Assembly (NCBI GenBank): GCA_038231255.1
Contig: JBBRLR010000001.1
Span: forward strand, 1 to 64,000
From: JALYUS01 sp038231255
GTDB taxonomy: Bacteria; Chloroflexota; Chloroflexia; Thermomicrobiales; JALYUS01
Reading direction: 5' to 3'
Length of the DNA: 64,000 bases
Shown here: in pieces, positions 49,543 through 59,256 of the stretch
How the letters are laid out: each line of letters starts with the position of its first letter
How positions within the stretch are numbered: position 1 is the stretch's first letter
Position numbers and translations under genes: made by a program
Notes under the pieces: model-generated
Databases searched by the model: none
Told to the model about the DNA's origin: nothing
Seen by the model: only the letters and a program-made list of their open reading frames with translations

Positions 49543-51717
49543 TTAGAGATTACGCACGAAGTAGTCGCGAATCTGCTCCTCCATGAAGACGCGGTCTTCG
49601 ATCTTGCGGGGCATGTGGCGTTCGTCGGGGAAGAGCAAGAGGTCATACGGCTTGCGGGCGCGGATCAGCGCGTTGATGAGGCGCGCGGTGTGGCGGAAGT
49701 GGACATTCTCGTCAATCAGGCCGTGGATCAACAGCAGTTTGCCGGTCATCGTCGGGACATGGTGCATGACGCTGCTCGCGGTGTAGCCCGTCGGATTGGA
49801 CTGCGGCGTGCCCATATAGCGCTCGGTGTAGTGCGTGTCGTAGCCGTCGAAATGCGTGACGGGCGCGCCCGCGACGGCGACCTTGAATGTTTCCGGCGCA
49901 CGGGCGAGACTGATCGCGGACATGTAGCCGCCGTAGCTCCATCCGTAGATGCCGACGCGCGCCGGATCGGCCAGACCCCGCGTGACGAGCCAGCGCACGC
50001 CGTCCACTTGATCCCGCACCTCCACATTGCCCATGTTGTGCTTGATGCGGCCCTCGAAGGCCAGCCCGCGCCGCGCGCTGCCCCGGTTGTCGAGGACGAA
50101 GACGAGGAAGCCGACGGCACGGAGATACTGCGCGCGCATGTCCACGGTCATGCCCCAACTGTTCTGCACACGCTGGGCATGGGGACCGCCGTAGACGCTA
50201 ACGATGGTGGGGAACGGTCCCGCGCCGAACCGCACCGGTGGCCGGTAGATCGCCCCGTGTAGCGTCTCGCCATCACGACTCGCCAGCGTGACGAGTTCGG
50301 GCGGTTGGAGGCCGAGCCGGGCGATGCGTGGGTCTATTTTGTCGTACAACGCGCGGATGAGCGTGCCATCAACGAGTGAGCGGAGCGTCACAGTCGGCGG
50401 TGTCTCGGTGTTATGGTGGACATCTATGAAACGTCGCAGTGCGTGATCGGTGACGACTGAATGCATACCGGGCGCGTCGGTAATCCGGCGCGGCTCGCCG
50501 CCATCGAACGAACCGGCATACAGGTGGCGCTCGGTCGGGCCGTCGAGCGTGCCGGTGAAATACACAAGCCCGTTCGCCTCGTCCACACCGGCGATACCGT
50601 CCACCATCCAATCGCCCGACGTGATGGCGTTCAGCAGTATACCGTCCCGGTCGTGGCGATAAAGGTGCTGGAAGCCGGTGCGCTCCGAGGCCCAGATGAA
50701 GCCACCGTTTTCCAGCGGCCGGAGCAAATCGTGGAGGTTGATCCAGACATCGCTCGTTTCGCGCAACAATCGCGTTTGCGCGCCCGTCGCGAGGTCAAAG
50801 CGAACGAGATCGAGGACGGTTTGCGCACGGTTTTCGATCTGCGCGGTCAGTGTGCCGTCCGGGAACCAATTGACGCGAGCGAGGTACTGATCCTGCTCCG
50901 CACCCAGGTCCATCCAGACCGACTCGCCGCCGGCAGCCGGGACGACACCGAGCCGCACCGTCGCATTCGGCATCCCGGCGAAGGAGTAGCGGTGATCTTC
51001 CTGTGCGCCATCGCCGGTCGCGTCCTTGCCCTGGTGGGTGATGCGATAGACGGGGATTTGCGTCTCATCCACTTCGGTAAAGGCGATCCGCTCGCTATCC
51101 GAAGACCACCAGAAGCCGTGCGACCGGCCCATCTCCTCCTGCGCGATAAACTCGGCGAGGCCGTGCGTCTTGCCGGTGCCGCGCGCCCCGTGTGTCAGTT
51201 GGCGCGGCTCGCCGCCATCGGCGGAGACGACGGACAACTCCGCGTCCTGCACATAGGCGACCCACGCGCCATCCGGCGACAGTTGCGGATCGAGCGCCGG
51301 GTGCGCGCCGCTCGGCAGGATTTCCCGCAGCGGTGCACCATCGCCATCCTGCACGAAGAGCGCGCCCCCGAATGGGACGAGCAGCCGGTTCGCGTGCCGC
51401 GCCCACGCGTACTGCGTCACGCCGAGGCCGCGTTGCCGCTGCCGCTCGCGCCGCAATGCTTCTTCGAGCGAAATGCCCTCCTCCGTCGTGCCATCGCCCG
51501 GCGGTACGACGAGCGGTCGCTGCTCCCCGGTCTCCGGGTCGAAGGTGTACAACTGCCGTGTCAAACTCTCGTCCGGGCTGTACAAGTACGTAATCAGCCG
51601 GTCGTCCGGGCTGAAAGCGAAATCGCCAGGGATCGCCAACCCCGGTAGCGGATAGGTCGCGACATCTTCCGGCGTCAGTTCGGGATGGTGCGGGGAATTT
51701 GTGGTATCCGACGCCAT
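49543..51717 (-). CDS. S9 family dipeptidyl peptidase IV-like enzyme
   Basis: 724 residues from the ATG at 51717 with AAAGGAG 7 bases before it. The DPP4 N-terminal beta-propeller (about 1-450) is followed by the hydrolase domain with GIYGWSYGGYMSA (nucleophile), the Asp in HGLIDENVHF and the His in DERHMPRK. The EE motif that binds the substrate N-terminus is likely in EFIAQEEMGR (about residue 185). It removes X-Pro or X-Ala dipeptides. There is no signal peptide or membrane anchor, so it acts in the cytoplasm on imported peptides, in line with the ABC importers of the window. Confidence 0.93.
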   Translation of the reverse strand: MASDTTNSPHHPELTPEDVATYPLPGLAIPGDFAFSPDDRLITYLYSPDESLTRQLYTFDPETGEQRPLVVPPGDGTTEEGISLEEALRRERQRQRGLGVTQYAWARHANRLLVPFGGALFVQDGDGAPLREILPSGAHPALDPQLSPDGAWVAYVQDAELSVVSADGGEPRQLTHGARGTGKTHGLAEFIAQEEMGRSHGFWWSSDSERIAFTEVDETQIPVYRITHQGKDATGDGAQEDHRYSFAGMPNATVRLGVVPAAGGESVWMDLGAEQDQYLARVNWFPDGTLTAQIENRAQTVLDLVRFDLATGAQTRLLRETSDVWINLHDLLRPLENGGFIWASERTGFQHLYRHDRDGILLNAITSGDWMVDGIAGVDEANGLVYFTGTLDGPTERHLYAGSFDGGEPRRITDAPGMHSVVTDHALRRFIDVHHNTETPPTVTLRSLVDGTLIRALYDKIDPRIARLGLQPPELVTLASRDGETLHGAIYRPPVRFGAGPFPTIVSVYGGPHAQRVQNSWGMTVDMRAQYLRAVGFLVFVLDNRGSARRGLAFEGRIKHNMGNVEVRDQVDGVRWLVTRGLADPARVGIYGWSYGGYMSAISLARAPETFKVAVAGAPVTHFDGYDTHYTERYMGTPQSNPTGYTASSVMHHVPTMTGKLLLIHGLIDENVHFRHTARLINALIRARKPYDLLLFPDERHMPRKIEDRVFMEEQIRDYFVRNL

Positions 51718-51750
51718 CGAGTGCTCCTTTTGAGAATTACACGGCAATAG

Positions 51751-51834
51751 GGTGGGGCAGGTTTGAAAACCTGCCAGGATCACAGGTTACAAACCTGTGC
51801 CACTGGGGGATCACAGGCTGAAGCCTGCGCTACC
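51751..51834. repeat. Family C composite repeat, copy C4
   Basis: Three palindromic units in series: GGCAGGTTTGAAAACCTGCC, CACAGGTTACAAACCTGTG and a half unit CACAGGCTGAAGCCTGCGCTACC. It joins the GGTGG and GTAG types in one element between the S9 peptidase and amidohydrolase genes. Confidence 0.8.
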
Positions 51835-51840
51835 GATCTG

Positions 51841-53226
51841 TTACAAAAGCATCGTCGCGCCGCGCCGGACGAGCACGCCGCTCCCCGGCGCGCCGGTCAC
51901 GGTGTCGTTTTCGTAGACGACGTCGCCGCGCCGCAGTGTGACCACCGGCCAACCCGTTACTGACCATCCCTCATAGACGGAGTAGTCGGCGTTGGATTGC
52001 AACATGTCGGGCGTCACGGTGCGGGTCTGGTCCGGGTCAAAAACAACGATGTCGGCGTCGCTGCCGACCGCGATGACACCCTTGCGCGGATACAGGCCGA
52101 AGAGCCGCGCGGCGTTCGTCGCGGTCACTTCCACAAACCGGCGCAGCGAGATGCGCCCGGTGCGCACGCCCTCCGAGTAGAGCATAGGCAGTATCGTTTG
52201 CAGGTTCTCCGCGCCAGGGCGGAGGCGCGTGATCGAAAGGGCTGGGTCGAGTTTGGCGGCGAGCGACCACGGCGCGTGATCGGTGCAGACCGTAGTAACG
52301 ACGCCCTGCTGGATGCCCGCCCAGAGCGCGTCCACATCGCGCCGCTCACGGAGCGGCGGCTGCCCGATGTACTTCGCGCCGTCCGCTTCCGCCAACCGCT
52401 CGCGCGTCAGATGCAGATAGAAGGGGCGCGTTTCGACGTAGATCGGGACGCCGCGTGCCTGCGCATCCGCGCAGACCGCCAGCGCGCGCTCGGACGAGAG
52501 GTGAACGATGTAGACAGGCGCACCCGTCGCCTCGGCAATCGCCACGGCACGCTGCGTTGCGACGACTTCGGAGATCACCGGGCGACTCTCTGCGTAGTAA
52601 CGGAGCGATGTGTGCCCGGCGGCGGTCAGTTGCACCGCCGCGTCCGCCATCAGCGCGTCATCCTCACAGTGGATGAGCGTGAGTAGATCGCCCGCGCCCG
52701 CGCGCCGCGTCGCTTCGACGTAGCCGCGTGCCTGCGCCTCGAACGCGGACGAGGACATGAAAAACTTGATCGTGTTGCAGCCGGATGCGAGCAGGCGCGG
52801 AATGTCGTCCAGCACCGCCGGAGTCGTCTCGCCGAGGACGGGGTGCAGGAAAAGGTCGGCAATCGTCTGCTCGCAGGCGATGGCGCTTTCGCGAGCCAGC
52901 CCGGCGAGTGGTGTTTCGCCGGGGGCGAGGAAGGTCATATTGCCGAGTGTCGTGATGCCGCCCGCGAGCGCGGCGCGGGAACCGCTCGTAAAGTCGTCCA
53001 CCCATTGATGCTCCTGCTTCACCCGATCAGGGGGCGACGAGAGATGGACGTGCGCGTCAATGCCGCCTGGCAGGAGCAACCGCCCGGTCGCGACGATCTC
53101 ACGGGCGGCGCGCATCTCGCCCCCAATCTGCGCGACCACGCCGCCGACAATACCGACATCCGCGACCGCGACCTCTCCCGCGTTGACGATCCGGCCACCG
53201 CGAATGATGCAATCGAGTTCCGCCAT
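51841..53226 (-). CDS. Dihydropyrimidinase/hydantoinase/allantoinase-like amidohydrolase
   Basis: 461 residues from the ATG at 53226 with GGAGGG 10 bases before it. The urease-like barrel has the binuclear metal motif GIDAHVHLSSP (HxH), the bridging Lys in TIKFFMS, further ligands LTLIHCEDDAL and YIVHLSSERAL, and the Asp in CTDHAPW. The C-terminal composite-sandwich strand begins KGVIAVGSDADIVVFDPD. Enzymes of this family open cyclic amides such as hydantoins, dihydropyrimidines or allantoin. No purine- or pyrimidine-catabolism gene is adjacent. Confidence 0.9.
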   Translation of the reverse strand: MAELDCIIRGGRIVNAGEVAVADVGIVGGVVAQIGGEMRAAREIVATGRLLLPGGIDAHVHLSSPPDRVKQEHQWVDDFTSGSRAALAGGITTLGNMTFLAPGETPLAGLARESAIACEQTIADLFLHPVLGETTPAVLDDIPRLLASGCNTIKFFMSSSAFEAQARGYVEATRRAGAGDLLTLIHCEDDALMADAAVQLTAAGHTSLRYYAESRPVISEVVATQRAVAIAEATGAPVYIVHLSSERALAVCADAQARGVPIYVETRPFYLHLTRERLAEADGAKYIGQPPLRERRDVDALWAGIQQGVVTTVCTDHAPWSLAAKLDPALSITRLRPGAENLQTILPMLYSEGVRTGRISLRRFVEVTATNAARLFGLYPRKGVIAVGSDADIVVFDPDQTRTVTPDMLQSNADYSVYEGWSVTGWPVVTLRRGDVVYENDTVTGAPGSGVLVRRGATMLL

Positions 53227-53533
53227 GTTTTCGTACCCTCCTTCATCGCGAATGTCCGCAGTATAACGCGCCCGGTGGCAGGCGAGGCGGAGTAACGGAC
53301 AGGCGAGCATGTTTGACGAATGCGGATCATTTGTGCATCATACGGAATGCGCTAACTTTGGGCCGTAGCCCGATAAACGGGCGGTGAACTTGTGCACGGG
53401 AGTTGTGGCGTGCATCGCCGTCATGGGCGTGCCGCCAAGGGGGCTGAGAAGACATTCCGCACTGCCGCGACGCCGTACATAGTAAACCGGGCCGCGCCCA
53501 AAACGGGCGGAAAGTATCGGAGAAGTCAGAAAC

Positions 53534-56335
53534 GTGGGATGCAAACGGCTCGCGATCCTGTGCATTGGCATCCTAACACTACTCATGCTGCCGCTTGATG
53601 CGTCGTCGGCGTTGCCGAGCGGTACACACAAGATCATCGTGGACAGCAGCGATCTCGCCACACTGAAAGAGTTGGCGCGGAGCGGCGCGACGTTGCTCGT
53701 GGATTACGGCCCCTTCTCGCTCTGGCGGACGAACGATCCGCAGCAGCAAGCGGTCGGCACGCGCGCAAGCGTGACGGTGCGGGACGATTTCGATGTCATC
53801 CACCTCCGGGGTAGCGGCGTCATTAACACCGTCGATGGCGCGGCTTCGGTCGCGGCGAATGTGCGGCAAAGCAAGGCAACCGGCTTCCAATTCTGGATGG
53901 TCCAGTTCGTCGGCCCGATCAAGCCGGACTGGCTGGCGAAATTGCATACGCTCGGCATTGAGATCGTCGCATACATGCCGAACAATGCCTACGTCGTCTG
54001 GCTCGACGGCCCCCGACTGACGCAACTGGAAGGTTTGACGAACAGCGACCCAACCGTCCAGTGGAATGGGCCGTACCACCCCGCCTACCGCCTCGCGCCA
54101 AGCCTCCAAAGCGGCAAGTATCCCCAGACGGCGCAACTCGTCGCCGTCACCGTGGAGTTCTACCGCACGGCGAATGTACAGGTATCGGTCGCCAGCCTCC
54201 GCGCGCTCGGTGGCACGGTCTACCGACCGGCGCACAATGCGGACAAGTTCGTGGACATCTCGCTCGACGTGCCGGCGAATCAACTAATTGCCATCGCCAG
54301 CCGCGCCGATGTTTTCAATGTCGAGCCGTTCGTCAAACCGGGCAAGCGCGACGAGGTGCAGGACCAAATCGTCGCGGGCAATGTCACGACCGCCGGCGGC
54401 AATATCGTGCCCACCGGCCCCGGCTATCGCGCCTGGCTCCAGAGCAAGGGGTTCACGACGGCCCCGACGGATTACCCGGTCATTGCAGTAGTAGACGACG
54501 GCATTGACAACGGCACGACCGCACCGCTCCACCCCGATTTCTATCAAGGCGGCGACACAACGAAACCCTCGCGCCTGATTTTCAACAATAACTGCACCGC
54601 CGACGCGGCGGCGGACGGACAGGCAGGACACGGCAATCTCAATGTCGGCATCGTTGGCGCGTACAACGACATGAGCGGCTATCCATATGTAGATGGCAAC
54701 GGCTACAACATCGGCCTCGGCGTTTCGCCGTATGGGCGCATCGCGGGGACGAAGATTTTCGACAACGGCACGGGCAATTTCGATGAAAGCGCCTGCGGTG
54801 GCACCGATGAAGGGACGGTCCTCGCCGCGTACAACGCAGGCGCGCGGATCACGTCGAACAGTTGGGGAGCGAATACTGCCGGCGCGTATGACACGGAGGC
54901 GCGCGCGTACGATGTTTTGACGCGCGACGCGACGAATAGTAACTCCGCCAACCACGAAATCCTCCACGTCTTCTCTGCGGGCAACAGTGGCCCGGTCGCG
55001 CAATCGGTCGGATCGCCCGGCACCGCGAAGAATGTTCTGACCGTCGGGGCGACGGAGAATGTCCGCGACAATGGCGTCCTCGACGGCTGCGGCTTCACCA
55101 ATGCCGCGAATGCCGACAACATCGCCGGTTTCTCGTCGCGTGGGCCGACGACCGATGGCCGCTCAAAGCCGGATGTCGTCGCGCCCGGCATACACATTCA
55201 AGGGCCTGCCTCGCAGGACCCGACCTACGACGGCACTGGTGTGTGCGGCACACCAACGGGCAATTACTACCCCAATAGCACGGCACAAACGCTCTACACC
55301 TGGTCCAGCGGCACGAGCCATTCCGCACCGGCGGTCGCGGGCGTCGCGTCGCTCGTCTACACCTACTACGCGCGGGTCATCAGCCCCGGCCAAACGCCGA
55401 CCCCGGCGATGCTCAAGGCACTGATCCTCAATGCGCCGCGCTACCTCACCGGCGCGTCCGCGAACGACACACTACCCAGCCCGAGTCAGGGGTGGGGCGA
55501 CGCGAACCTCGGCGCGCTCTTCGATGGCACGCCGCGCTACGTCGTCAACCAGTCCACGACGTTCACCGCGACGGGCGACACCTTCACCAAGAGCGGGACA
55601 GTCGCCAATGCCGGCAAGCCGTTGCGCATTACACTTGCCTGGACGGATGCGCCCGGCTCGACCACCGGCGACGCCTTCGTCAACAACCTCAACCTCGACG
55701 TGACCATCGGTGGGCAGGTCTACCGGGGCAACCATTTCGGCACGCAATTCTCCACACCGGGCGGCATGGCGGACGCGAAGAACAATGTCGAGAGCGTCTT
55801 CCTCCCCGCCGGGACGAGCGGCCCCTTTTCCGTGCGCATCGTCGCGGCCAACCTCGCTGACAAGGCGGTGCCGACTGGCCCCGGAACGGTGAATCAGGAT
55901 TTCGCGTTGGTCATCACGAACGGTACTGTCGCGCCAACGCTGACGGGCATTGCGGTCGCCGCGCCGGGTGGCCTGGGTAATCCACCCGTTATCAAGGTCG
56001 GCCAGCACGCTCAGATCACCGCCACCGCATCCTTGTCCGACGGCTCCGCCTTCGACGTGACTAACCAGTCACAGTGGTCCTCGGACAACACAGGTGTGGC
56101 AAAGGTTGATCCCACAACGGGCGTGGTGACGGGCCAAAGCCCCGGAACGGCGACGATTACCGCCACATATACGCGCGACGGGGTAACGAAGACCAGGAGC
56201 ATCGCCCTGACGGTCGGCACGCCGACAGCGATCGGCATCCAGGTAGCGCCGGCGCCGCAGGGGCGCACCACCGGGAACGCGAGTACTGCGCCGCCCGGAT
56301 CGCCTCTACCCGCCCCCGCTCCTATGGGACGATAA
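53534..56335 (+). CDS. Secreted subtilisin-like serine protease (S8) with bacterial Ig-like domain
   Basis: 933 residues starting GTG with GGAGAAG upstream. A signal peptide (KRLAILCIGILTLLMLPL) comes first, then a prodomain up to about residue 310. The triad: Asp in VIAVVDDGIDNG, His in GQAGHGNLNVGIVG (HGN replaces the usual HGT), Ser in SSGTSHSAPAVAGVA. After the catalytic domain comes a beta-barrel region (LRITLAWTDAPG, NNLNLDVTIGG) like that of KP-43-type subtilases, then a Big_2-type Ig-like domain (SQWSSDNTGVAKVDPTTG) and a Pro/Ala tail. It degrades proteins outside the cell. The 307 bases upstream hold no other gene. Confidence 0.92.
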   Translation: MGCKRLAILCIGILTLLMLPLDASSALPSGTHKIIVDSSDLATLKELARSGATLLVDYGPFSLWRTNDPQQQAVGTRASVTVRDDFDVIHLRGSGVINTVDGAASVAANVRQSKATGFQFWMVQFVGPIKPDWLAKLHTLGIEIVAYMPNNAYVVWLDGPRLTQLEGLTNSDPTVQWNGPYHPAYRLAPSLQSGKYPQTAQLVAVTVEFYRTANVQVSVASLRALGGTVYRPAHNADKFVDISLDVPANQLIAIASRADVFNVEPFVKPGKRDEVQDQIVAGNVTTAGGNIVPTGPGYRAWLQSKGFTTAPTDYPVIAVVDDGIDNGTTAPLHPDFYQGGDTTKPSRLIFNNNCTADAAADGQAGHGNLNVGIVGAYNDMSGYPYVDGNGYNIGLGVSPYGRIAGTKIFDNGTGNFDESACGGTDEGTVLAAYNAGARITSNSWGANTAGAYDTEARAYDVLTRDATNSNSANHEILHVFSAGNSGPVAQSVGSPGTAKNVLTVGATENVRDNGVLDGCGFTNAANADNIAGFSSRGPTTDGRSKPDVVAPGIHIQGPASQDPTYDGTGVCGTPTGNYYPNSTAQTLYTWSSGTSHSAPAVAGVASLVYTYYARVISPGQTPTPAMLKALILNAPRYLTGASANDTLPSPSQGWGDANLGALFDGTPRYVVNQSTTFTATGDTFTKSGTVANAGKPLRITLAWTDAPGSTTGDAFVNNLNLDVTIGGQVYRGNHFGTQFSTPGGMADAKNNVESVFLPAGTSGPFSVRIVAANLADKAVPTGPGTVNQDFALVITNGTVAPTLTGIAVAAPGGLGNPPVIKVGQHAQITATASLSDGSAFDVTNQSQWSSDNTGVAKVDPTTGVVTGQSPGTATITATYTRDGVTKTRSIALTVGTPTAIGIQVAPAPQGRTTGNASTAPPGSPLPAPAPMGR

Positions 56336-56387
56336 GAGGGATGTCGCCGATGAATCAACTAACGATGAATCGGGGGGCAGAAGTGAG

Positions 56388-56393
56388 TAAAAT
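56388..56393 (+). promoter_or_regulatory. Putative -10 element of the creatininase-family gene
   Basis: TAAAAT lies 67 bases before the start ATG, immediately downstream of the subtilase stop. Confidence 0.3.
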
Positions 56394-56454
56394 CTGTGAT
56401 CGTGTCCATCGCGGCGCGACTATCGGTATGTAAGGGATGAGGAGAATACCTACC

Positions 56455-57237
56455 ATGATGAAAGCGATACTCCTCGCGCAACGCTCCTGGCCGGAGACGC
56501 GCGAATTGCTGACGACAAACGAGATCGTCTTGTTGCCCGTTGGCGCACATGAGCAGCACGGGCCGGGCATCGCGATGGCGACGGACACGATCTCGGCGGA
56601 TGGCCTGTGCCGACGCGCGGCGGCGCTCATGGGCGACCGGGCGGCCGTCGCCCCCGCCGTGCCGTTCGGCGTCTCGTGGCACCACATGCACTTCCCCGGC
56701 ACGATCACCCTGACGCCGGAAACGCTCTCGACGCTGCTCGTGGAAATCTGCGCGTCGCTCGCGCAGCATGGCTTCCCGCGCGTTGCCATCGTCAATGGTC
56801 ACGGCGGTAACAGCGCGGCCATCGCCACCGCCGTCGAAACGCTGCGCCAGACGGTCGGCAGCACGCGGGTGATCGGCATCTTCGGGTATGCGTTCATCGG
56901 TGAGCAGGCGCGCGTCCTAATGCCGGAAGGTTCGATGGGCCACGGCGGCGGGGACGAGGCGGCGGTCGTCTATGCCGAAGCGCCCGACTACGCCAAGCCC
57001 GATGCCTTCTGCGCGCCCGAACCGCACGCCGACGCGGCCGCCTTCTCGGCCCAACTGCGCGCCTACGGCGGCACGCACGGCGCGTACTACGACGAGATCA
57101 CCGCCAACGGCGCGACGGGCGACACCCGCCACGCCACGCCCGAAATCGGCAACGAAATCCTCGACCGCGCCGCCGCCAACCTCGTCACCCTGCTCGAAGC
57201 CTTCATCGCCCAAACCTCCAGCCTGCCGACCGTCTGA
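56455..57237 (+). CDS. Creatininase-family amidohydrolase
   Basis: 260 residues from the ATG at 56455, with AGGAGA about 9 bases before it. Metal ligands follow the family order: VGAHEQHGPGIAMATD (Glu, His, Asp), VNGHGGNSAA (His) and MGHGGGDEAA (Glu in GGxE-type motif). Family members act on creatinine, formamidopyrimidines (ArfB, MftE-like) or mycofactocin precursor peptides. The neighbours (protease upstream, peptide ABC genes downstream) do not decide the substrate. Confidence 0.88.
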   Translation: MMKAILLAQRSWPETRELLTTNEIVLLPVGAHEQHGPGIAMATDTISADGLCRRAAALMGDRAAVAPAVPFGVSWHHMHFPGTITLTPETLSTLLVEICASLAQHGFPRVAIVNGHGGNSAAIATAVETLRQTVGSTRVIGIFGYAFIGEQARVLMPEGSMGHGGGDEAAVVYAEAPDYAKPDAFCAPEPHADAAAFSAQLRAYGGTHGAYYDEITANGATGDTRHATPEIGNEILDRAAANLVTLLEAFIAQTSSLPTV

Positions 57238-57310
57238 TAGTAGCGTAGGCTTCAGCCTGCGTCCCTGTATTTCCTACCGCCCGGGACGCAGGCTTCAGCC
57301 TGCGCTACTA
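57238..57310. repeat. Family C REPIN-like repeat, copy C5
   Basis: TAGTAGCGTAGGCTTCAGCC paired with the complement GGCTTCAGCCTGCGCTACTA; centre 30 bases. It starts at the stop codon of the creatininase-family gene. Confidence 0.88.
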
Positions 57311-57451
57311 TTGACGTTATGTACGACAAAACCCGCGGCGTTCTTGCATCGCGGTCGTTGACGGGGCATAGGGTGGGCCGTAGACTGCTCGCGCGAACCG
57401 GGAAATTGTATGTCACGCACAAATGTCGAGATTCGAGGGAGGAGTGAGAGG

Positions 57452-59176
57452 ATGCATCGCGTACGCCGTTTCCGCGCCGTCCACGTCCTGAGCGTTGCGT
57501 TGTTCGTCGTGCCGCTGCTAGCCGGGTGCTCCTCGCAAGCGCCCTCCACACCCACTGTCGTGCCGGCGGCCGCACCGGCGGCAACAACCGCCTCCGCCCC
57601 ATCGGCCACGACCGTAGCATCGGCGGCTGCACCGGCAACAGGGGCGACAGCCGTGCCTAAGCCTACTGCGCAGAAGGGTGGCCGACTCGTCGTCGCGCTC
57701 GACCAGACGCCGCCGACGCTCGACCCGCACGCCTCCCCCTCCGCCGTTACCTACGAGATGACCTCGACAGTCTTCGAGACACTGTTGTATTTGGATAGCA
57801 CGCGCAAACTGATCCCCTTCCTCGCCGATTCATACGAAGCCTCGGCGGATGGCAAGGCGTACACCTTCAAACTCCGCAAGGATGTTAAGTTCTCGGACGG
57901 CACGCCCTTCAACGCCGACGCCGTGAAGTACAACTTCGACCGCATTGTGGACCCGAACTACAAGGCGGGCAGCTCGCTTCAGGCCCTGTCCGGCTACGAC
58001 AAAACCGAGGTCGTGGACGACTCCACCGTGCGCATCTCCTTCAAAGCGGGCAACGCGCCCTTCCTGATCTACGCGTCAGGCGGCACGCTCGGCATGCTGT
58101 CCCCGACGGCGACCAAGAGTCAGGGTCAGAAGGTCAACGAGACGCCCGTCGGCTCCGGCCCGATGGTCATCAAGGAACTCGTCACGAACGACCACGCGAT
58201 TCTAGTGCGCAATGAGAATTACACTCGCCGCGCGGCGTGGAGCGACCACGACGGCGGCTCGTATCTGGACGAGGTTTACTTCAAGTTCGTCCCGGAGGAC
58301 GCGACGCGCGCGACGACGCTCGAATCCGGCGAAACGCAGGTCGTCCACAACATCCCGCCGCAGAGTTTGGGCCGCTTCGAGGGTAATGCGGGCTATAAAG
58401 TGCTGAAGCCAGCTTACGTCGGCACGCCGCGCTTCACCGCCTTGAATGTCAAACTCTTCCCGACCGACGACCTCGCCGTCCGCAAGGCAATCCAACTGGC
58501 GACGAACAAGGACGCGATCGTCAACAACTCCTACAAAGGCACCGGCACGCCCGCCTACGCGCCGCTGACGCAGGGGACGCTGGACAATCCGGGACTGAAG
58601 AGCCTGTACCCGTACGATCAGGCGCAGGCGAAGAAGGTGCTCGACGACGCGGGGTGGAAGGCCGGATCGGACGGTATCCGCGCCAAGGACGGCAAGCGAC
58701 TCCAACTGGTCATCAACGCGATAGACCGGGGCAGCGGCATTGACAACTACATCCAACTCCTGCAAGCGCAGTGGCGCGAGGTCGGCATTGACGCCTCGAT
58801 CAAGGCGCAGGCGCGCGCCCCGTGGTACGAGGACAACTACAAATGCACGACCAACGCGATCTCGCTCTTCCTCCGCTCCGGCGATCTGGACGGCATGTTC
58901 GCGCTCTTCCACTCCTCGATGATCGGCACGAACTTCAACTTCTCCTGCTACAGCAGCCCCGACGTGGATAAGTTGCTGACCGACGGCAAGACCGAGACGA
59001 ACCCCGATAAGCGCAAGGCGATCTATCTCCAGGCCGAGCAGAAGATCATGGAGGACGCCGTCTTTTTGCCGATGGTGGACGAACTCTCCATCTGGGGCTT
59101 CAAGGCGAACGTCAGCGGCCTCAACTTCGACGGCTACACCTACCCGCACTTCTCGGACGTTTCACTGACGAAGTAA
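57452..59176 (+). CDS. Peptide ABC transporter substrate-binding lipoprotein (SBP_bac_5)
   Basis: 574 residues from the ATG at 57452, with a GGGAGGAG ribosome site. The signal is lipoprotein type (VLSVALFVVPLLAGCSS, lipobox LAGC), followed by a roughly 60-residue Ala/Thr/Pro linker. The SBP_bac_5 domain starts GGRLVVALDQTPPTLDPHAS, with YTFKLRKDVKFSDGTPFNAD and later LAVRKAIQLATNKDAIV. It captures peptides or similar solutes at the cell surface and hands them to the permeases that follow. It is the first gene of the permease cluster; C5 stands upstream. Confidence 0.93.
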   Translation: MHRVRRFRAVHVLSVALFVVPLLAGCSSQAPSTPTVVPAAAPAATTASAPSATTVASAAAPATGATAVPKPTAQKGGRLVVALDQTPPTLDPHASPSAVTYEMTSTVFETLLYLDSTRKLIPFLADSYEASADGKAYTFKLRKDVKFSDGTPFNADAVKYNFDRIVDPNYKAGSSLQALSGYDKTEVVDDSTVRISFKAGNAPFLIYASGGTLGMLSPTATKSQGQKVNETPVGSGPMVIKELVTNDHAILVRNENYTRRAAWSDHDGGSYLDEVYFKFVPEDATRATTLESGETQVVHNIPPQSLGRFEGNAGYKVLKPAYVGTPRFTALNVKLFPTDDLAVRKAIQLATNKDAIVNNSYKGTGTPAYAPLTQGTLDNPGLKSLYPYDQAQAKKVLDDAGWKAGSDGIRAKDGKRLQLVINAIDRGSGIDNYIQLLQAQWREVGIDASIKAQARAPWYEDNYKCTTNAISLFLRSGDLDGMFALFHSSMIGTNFNFSCYSSPDVDKLLTDGKTETNPDKRKAIYLQAEQKIMEDAVFLPMVDELSIWGFKANVSGLNFDGYTYPHFSDVSLTK

Positions 59177-59184
59177 ACTCGAAT

Positions 59185-59214
59185 GGTGGCGGCGGGCTAA
59201 AGCCCGCCGCCACC
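59185..59214. repeat. Family C palindrome, copy C7
   Basis: A perfect 30-base palindrome, GGTGGCGGCGGGCTA and its complement, 8 bases beyond the stop of the binding-protein gene and before the permease gene. No T-tract, so not a classic terminator. It may allow differential expression within the operon. Confidence 0.85.
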
Positions 59215-59256
59215 GGACGACTCCCGGCTCAGATAGTTCACCACATGGAGTATCCC

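Noticed and set aside
59185..59214. C7 palindrome as an intrinsic terminator between the binding-protein and permease genes
   Set aside because: There is no T-tract on either strand, and it belongs to the dispersed family C.
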